A program made the translations under genes and the position numbers. The notes under the pieces are model-generated. The model was not told the DNA's origin, searched no databases, and worked only from the letters and a program-made list of their open reading frames with translations. From Ettlia oleoabundans (Eukaryota > Chlorophyta > Chlorophyceae > Chlamydomonadales), in NCBI GenBank assembly GCA_019693395.1, contig JAAMXP010002424.1, forward strand, positions 1-14,516: a stretch of 14,516 nucleotides of DNA. Reading direction: 5' to 3'. Positions 9,943-14,516 of the stretch are shown piece after piece. Within the stretch, counting starts at the first letter, position 1, and every line of letters begins with the position of its first letter.

Positions 9943-12900
9943 ATGGAGAGCCTCTACGCCCAGCAGTTGCAGGGTGAGTGCTGCTGCCGCAGGCCGCCTG
10001 CACCCACCGCTTTCAACAGCTTGTTGCGGCTGCTGTTTGGGCGCTGCTCGCCCTCTCGCAAGAAATTATTCTACTACGATTGATGTACTCTGCCAGGTAT
10101 CAGCCGATGCTTGCTGCCTGTGCCTCAGGTCTGTCTTCTGTGCTGATGTGTCATGCCTGCCTTACGGCAACCTGTGCTCCCCTTTTCAATCTCCTGCTTG
10201 GCGGCTGCTGCAGACATCCTGCTGTCCTGGGACTATTGGGAGCTGGAGAGGAAGATGGCAGAAGGCGGTGGCCCCATTTCCGAGTTGCCCACCATCCCCC
10301 AGCAGTTCACCAGCGTGGAGGTGGGTGTGTCGGGTAGCGGCGCTGTGAATGGGTGGATTCCTGCTGAGCTGTTGCCATTGGCGGTGGCAGCAGGGATGTT
10401 TGGTCAGGAACGAGGATTGAAGTGAGGAATGCTATACAGCTCAAGCTTGAATTGCAGCAGTTGATGTGGAGTGTGTTTGTGTACTTCCAGCATGCATGGT
10501 TGCTGCTTTGTTTGCTGCCACACTCCCCTTCTGAGCAGGAGTACGTGCGTGTGTTTGAGCCACTGCTGTTGGAGGAGTGTGCGGCACAGGTGCTGCGGGG
10601 ACAAGAGGAGGGGCAGGTTTTGACATCACAGGTGAGATGTTGTTGCATGGGCATGTCCTTGGGGTGGCACATAGGATTGCAAGACCCAAGAGCACCCGCT
10701 ATGACCTCTGGTATGCTGATGTAGCTGTTGCTGCCTGCAAGAAGCTTCACCTCGCTTGCACATAGCCACTCTGTTCAGCTTCTTCTAAAAGCATTGCAAC
10801 AAGAACACCAAGGCACCCCCCCTGAACCTGTGGTGCTGCAGCCCGCTGTGGTTGCTGCTGCCAAGACACGGCCCGAGGACGAGTCGCTAGTGGTGCGCCT
10901 GACGCTGCCTCCCGGATCTGCCAGCTGCATGCACGAGAACGACATGCTGTTGGTGTCGCGTGACAACCCAGAGGTGAGACATGTCTTTGTGCTCACGTGG
11001 CGGGTCGTAGTGGTGGGTGGTATTGGTGCTGTGGTGGTGCTGGAGGATGGGGTTATTACTGGCCGCGGGAACAAACCTTATTGGCAGCAGCTGTGTCGTC
11101 ATGACAAGATGTCAAAGCCCAAAAAAGCCCCACCCCACCCTCACCCCCAACCCCTTACCCTTCAACTCACCAAGCCAGAACAAATACACCCCCTCCGCCC
11201 CTTATCCTCACCCCTCTCCTTTCAACGTGGCTGTGTGCAGGAGGAGCATGGTGACGAGGAGCGACATGCCCTAGGTGTGATGGAGGGGCACGAAGGGGAC
11301 CAGTCCGTGCGGGTGCGCTTTAAGCTGACGGACGACGCGCAGGCAGGAAATGAGCGCGGGCTGCAGAGGTGGGAACAGGCTGCTCATGTGCTTGCACGTG
11401 TGCCTGTACAGCGGGAGTGCTTTAGTGGGCACTCTGCTAGCCTCCGCTTGCACCAGGTTAGCCTTGCAGCGCTGGGCAAGAGGCAGGCACATACGCCTCT
11501 GCTGACTCCACACCACCTTCATACTGCGCCCTAGTCAGTCTGCACTGCGCTTCTTTGTGTCCTGCTGTGCCTGCCCCTCCTGTTGCCGAGTGCAGGGCCC
11601 GCACGATGCGTGCTGCTCTGTGTCGTGAGGGAGGGCAGTGGTGGGTGCTGAAGCTGGCCTCCATGTCCACGGTGATGAGGGAGTGGGCTGCCATACACTG
11701 CCTGGCACACATGCCCCTGCGTGAGGTCCTGCTCACGGCAAAGGTGGGCAAACACGGGCGGGGGATTGCAGTGTTGCGTGTGCTGGCGGCAAGGATTGCG
11801 TTTGTGGTGGGTGGAAAAACCGCTTTGCTGCGGCCCCCCCCCGCGTGTGTCTCATTGGGCTTGCACATCTGTGTGCCTGCACGTCTGGCCCCACCTTTGC
11901 CTGCAGCCCTCCCAGAGCCTGCTCGCTGCACGTGGCAAGCTGGAGGTGCCGCCACAGATGCGGGCAACCATGGAGAAGGCGTACAACGAGTCGCAGGCAC
12001 GGCTCACCCATTCGGTGGCTTGTTGCTTGAATGGTTGAAGCCTTTCTCCCTGTGTTCCCAGTGCAGCCCCTTCATAGCCAGCAAGCTTATCACCTAATCA
12101 AATTAAGCTTGCTTTTTGGCTACCCTTTGGTTGCTTCAGCCCCGACGGTCCCTCGTGCCCCGATGCTGCGTATGCTGCAGATGAAGGCAGTGACAGGGGG
12201 CCTAGACGGCTCGCCGGTGGTGCTGATTCAGGGCCCGCCAGGTTGGCATGAGCACAACAAGCACAGCATGTGTTTGCATGCATAGCATACATGGCATTTC
12301 ACACAGCTTACAATGCATGTAGATAATGCGCAGCGTGCATACCAGCGGGCCGTGCTCTGGAAGGGGCTGCACCTCAGTGTGTATCCACCCATGGTCCCCT
12401 GCCATCGGCCACCTGCCGCTGAAACTCAGTCCCTGATTGCTGCACCTGCTTCCAATGTCTGATCCACGTTCCATCCCTCTCCGTGCGCATCATGTGCGCT
12501 GCTGGCTGTTCCATGCCCCGCCCTCTACCTCGCAGGCACTGGTAAGACCAAGACCATCCTGGGCCTGCTGTCCATCATCATGCACTCAGCACCGCGCGGC
12601 GCCTTTGCCTCCGCTCCAAACGGCAGCAGCAATGGCGGCGAGGTGCTTAGCCCCACCGCTGCTGCTTCTGCGGGTGTGCCCTCGTACGTGCGCTGGCACC
12701 AGCTCAGTGCCGAGCAGAAGCGGGCGGCGTGGATGGAGGCTAACCCATACCTGCTGGGCCGGCCGGATCCAAGGTGCAGGCGCCCTTCTGCTTCCTACTT
12801 TGAGAGTCCAGTTGACAGCCGGTGCCAGGCAGGGATTGGGTGTTGGAAGCCTGGTGTCAGCCCGCATTGCACGAGCACGCTGACCTGCATGTGCCTGCGC

Positions 12901-14516
12901 ATGGAGTGTGGAACGGCTGAAGGGTGTGGAATTCAATGTGAGGTTAGGCCAACCATCAAGGCATGCACACACATACACACACATACACACACATGCACAG
13001 CTTCTGTCACACCCCAAACCCGCGACTCTGCCGGCGCCTGGCTGCTGCTTGCTGTATGCCACCTGTGCGTGCAGGGACGTTGTGATCCCCCCTGAGCAGG
13101 CCGACCCCTCTGACGCCTTTGGCCTGCTGCGCCGCTCCATACCCCGCCGCATAGGCAGCCATGAGGGCCCCAAAGCCCGAGTGCTGGTGAGGCACTGCAC
13201 ACGACACACGCGCCCCCTCTGCCACTATGGCTTGTTTGCTGCCCCCGCTGACATGTTGGGATGGTTCGGCTGGATGGACTTCTTGAAGCTAACCACCAGC
13301 GCTCCGTCCCTCTCCCTGTCGCGGCCTGGCACCCACCCGCCCCCCCTTCCACCCTCCATCTCCCTCCTGCTACCATGTTGCCAGGTCTGTGCGCCCTCCA
13401 ACTCTGCCCTCGACGAGATAGTGCTGCGCCTCATCACCATGGGACTCACCAACCAGGAGGGGCGGGTCTTCACACCTAACGTGGTGCGTGGCAGGCAGGC
13501 ACGACCATGTGGCAGGGGTGGGGGGGGTGGGGTGGGGGTTGGCCAATGGAGGGGTTTACTCCTCCTGTAAGTTGCCTGGTCTGCAGCAGGGACAATTGCC
13601 AAGATGCTGGCTGGCCTGGCATTCAGCTGGCAGGCCAACCAAGTTGGCTTGCTCGAGCTCTGCATGCCCAGGCCAAGCCAGGCGCATACCCTGTGCCTGT
13701 CGTGCTGACAAGATGGTGCACCCCTATCATCTACCACTCCCCTCTTCAATATTTTACCCAAATGCCGCCGCTGGCCCCGCCGTGCTCCTCCCTGTGTCCC
13801 GCACCTGTGTGTGCAGGTGCGTGTGGGTGTGAGCATCCACCACAGCGTGCAGAGCGTGGCACTGGACTCACTGGTGGAGCACAGGCTGGGAGGGGAGGCA
13901 GGCAAGGTGCGGCACCAGTGCCAAGTGTGCACGTCTACCTGGGTATTGGGCCCGGGTGGGGCGTGAAATTAGGGCGTGGTCGTGGTGGTGCTGGTGTCGT
14001 TGGTGGGGTGGGGTAGGGTGGTGTAGGGCGGGGTAAAGGGTGGAATAGGGCGGGGTAGGGGATGAGGGGTGGTACCTATGATTTGGCCTTTTTGTGCCAC
14101 CTGTGGCCTGTCTGCCTGATTGGCGGGCCTTTCTCCATTTCCCCTCTTCCTTCCTGTTGGTGATGCCCATGCTGACGATCCGTTGAGCAGTGAAGTGCCG
14201 AGGACATGGCCCCTGCTGTCTGCTCTCAACTGGCTCAGTGGTTCTTGCCTTGTGCCCCCGACGCCACCCCCTGCAGAGCGTTGCTCGCTGGGAGAAGGAC
14301 CGCCTGCGCATGGCAATCCTTGAGGAGGCTAACATAGGTTGGTGGGCGGGCCATGGAATGGCTGCTTGGGTTTGATGTGGGTGTATGCAGCCAGTCATGC
14401 CATTTTCCCGCATGACTCAGCGATGCTGCAGTCACGATGGCCCCACTGCGCCCTACAATTCCTGATGTAACCCACCACTCCCCTGTTGTATTGTGTCAGA
14501 CATGCACGCCCTGCCC
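9943..14516 (+). CDS. MAA3: SEN1/UPF1-family (SF1B) helicase, MAA3-like, 3' end beyond window
   Basis: Exons: 9943-9973, 10214-10320, 10539-10631, 10779-10973, 11241-11368, 11596-11743, 11907-11996, 12181-12241, 12536-12773, 13075-13186, 13385-13483, 13817-13906, 14277-14337, continuing past the window; 484 residues visible, all phases consistent. The start ATG at 9943 is the first in-frame ATG although the frame is open upstream. The family unwinds RNA/DNA hybrids and acts in transcription termination and RNA processing in the nucleus. Early regions match plant MAA3: ILLSWDYWELERK, YVRVFEPLLLEE, ENDMLLVSRD, WWVLKLASMSTVMREW. Helicase motifs are Q motif NESQ (261-264), Walker A GPPGTGKT (282-289, split by a phase-1 intron after GPP+G), and motif Ia VCAPSNSALDEIVLRL (402-417), followed by VFTPNVVRVGVSIHHSVQSV and RMAILEEANI. 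The DEAA box and motifs III-VI must lie to the right. For exon 5 I chose the donor AG|GTGGGA at 11369, because running on to 11456 breaks the phase of the next exon. Confidence 0.92.
11115..11222 (+). repeat. C-rich low-complexity tract in helicase intron 4
   Basis: The plus strand is dominated by runs of three or more C separated by A/T (CCCCACCCCACCC, CACCCCCAACCCC, ACACCCCCTCCGCCCC). It lies wholly inside intron 10974-11240, so it is not coding. The G-rich complement is the template strand. It also extends the pyrimidine tract before the acceptor at 11240. Confidence 0.8.
11997..12180 (+). other. GC-AG intron (helicase intron 7)
   Basis: Protein alignment by eye requires NESQ to join directly to MKAVTGGLDG, matching the spacing of plant MAA3 between Q motif and Walker A. 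The only phase-0 junction that does this is CAG|GCACGG at 11996/11997 with acceptor GCTGCAG at 12180, so the donor is GC rather than GT. Confidence 0.7.
12966..12998 (+). repeat. (CA)n microsatellite in helicase intron 9
   Basis: An interrupted CACACA/CATACA tract of about 33 bases, inside intron 12774-13074. It has no coding role and is likely length-polymorphic. Confidence 0.9.
13515..13538 (+). repeat. G-run cluster in helicase intron 11
   Basis: Four runs of 4, 8, 4 and 5 G separated by single T bases, on the coding (non-template) strand, within intron 13484-13816. This fits the pattern of a very stable intramolecular G-quadruplex with one-base loops, in DNA or in the pre-mRNA. Confidence 0.85.
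14005..14069 (+). repeat. Long G-run cluster in helicase intron 12
   Basis: About ten runs of three or four G in 65 bases, many in GGGTAGGG/GGCGGGGTAGGG context, within intron 13907-14276 and on the non-template strand. It can form alternative G-quadruplexes. It is imperfectly repetitive, with TAGGG-like spacing that resembles but is not telomeric repeat. Confidence 0.85.

Noticed and set aside
11369..11534. Continuation of helicase exon 5 through ARVPVQRECF to 11456 or to the stop at 11534
   Set aside because: Running to the GTTAGC donor at 11457 gives phase 0, which puts the next exon (needing phase 2) out of frame. The AG|GTGGGA donor at 11369 restores the frame and the family spacing.
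14005..14069. Interstitial telomeric repeat
   Set aside because: TAGGG-like units occur but spacing and composition are irregular and do not match TTTAGGG or TTTTAGGG arrays.
14338..14516. A fourteenth helicase exon starting after CAG near 14432
   Set aside because: It would begin with Val in phase, but the following residues (TMAPLRPT) do not resemble the expected FATLSFSG stretch. The next exon is more likely outside the window.

Overview
The window is nuclear DNA from a eukaryote and most likely from a green alga (core chlorophyte). The genes are split by many short introns of roughly 50-370 bp, with GTGAG/GTGCG-type donors and CAG acceptors. Coding DNA is GC-rich. Two genes match plant-lineage families closely (a short plant-type TRAPPC4 and an MAA3-type helicase), and a TGTAA motif of the chlorophyte polyadenylation type follows the first gene. 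I cannot name the genus. Exon models were built by hand from splice signals, reading-phase consistency and remembered family conservation; no search was run.

Layout: (1) 1-3945, plus strand: 3' part of a large repeat protein of unknown function. It has a 28-residue coiled-coil repeat array, one transmembrane segment, a Pro/Ala-rich linker, fifteen copies of an N-[SPT]-[LV]-[FY] motif in a long tandem array, and a C-terminal coiled coil. (2) 4463-6843, minus strand: a seven-exon pfkB-family carbohydrate/nucleoside kinase, convergent with gene 1. (3) 6844-7211: a gap of about 370 bp that probably holds a divergent promoter. (4) 7212-8420, plus strand: a complete six-exon TRAPPC4 (Trs23/synbindin) gene whose exons are mostly too short to appear as long open frames. 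(5) 8421-9942: 1.5 kb with no gene I can support. (6) 9943 to the window end, plus strand: the first thirteen exons of a Sen1/UPF1-family (SF1B) helicase closest to plant MAA3. It runs through helicase motifs Q, I and Ia and is cut off before motif II.

The neighbours do not form an operon or a recognisable pathway: a kinase, a vesicle-tethering subunit and an RNA/DNA helicase are ordinary housekeeping genes. The least understood element is the membrane-anchored double-repeat protein at the left. Secondary points of interest are a GC-AG intron placed exactly at the helicase Q motif, and strong G-run clusters in introns of a gene from the R-loop-resolving Sen1 family.
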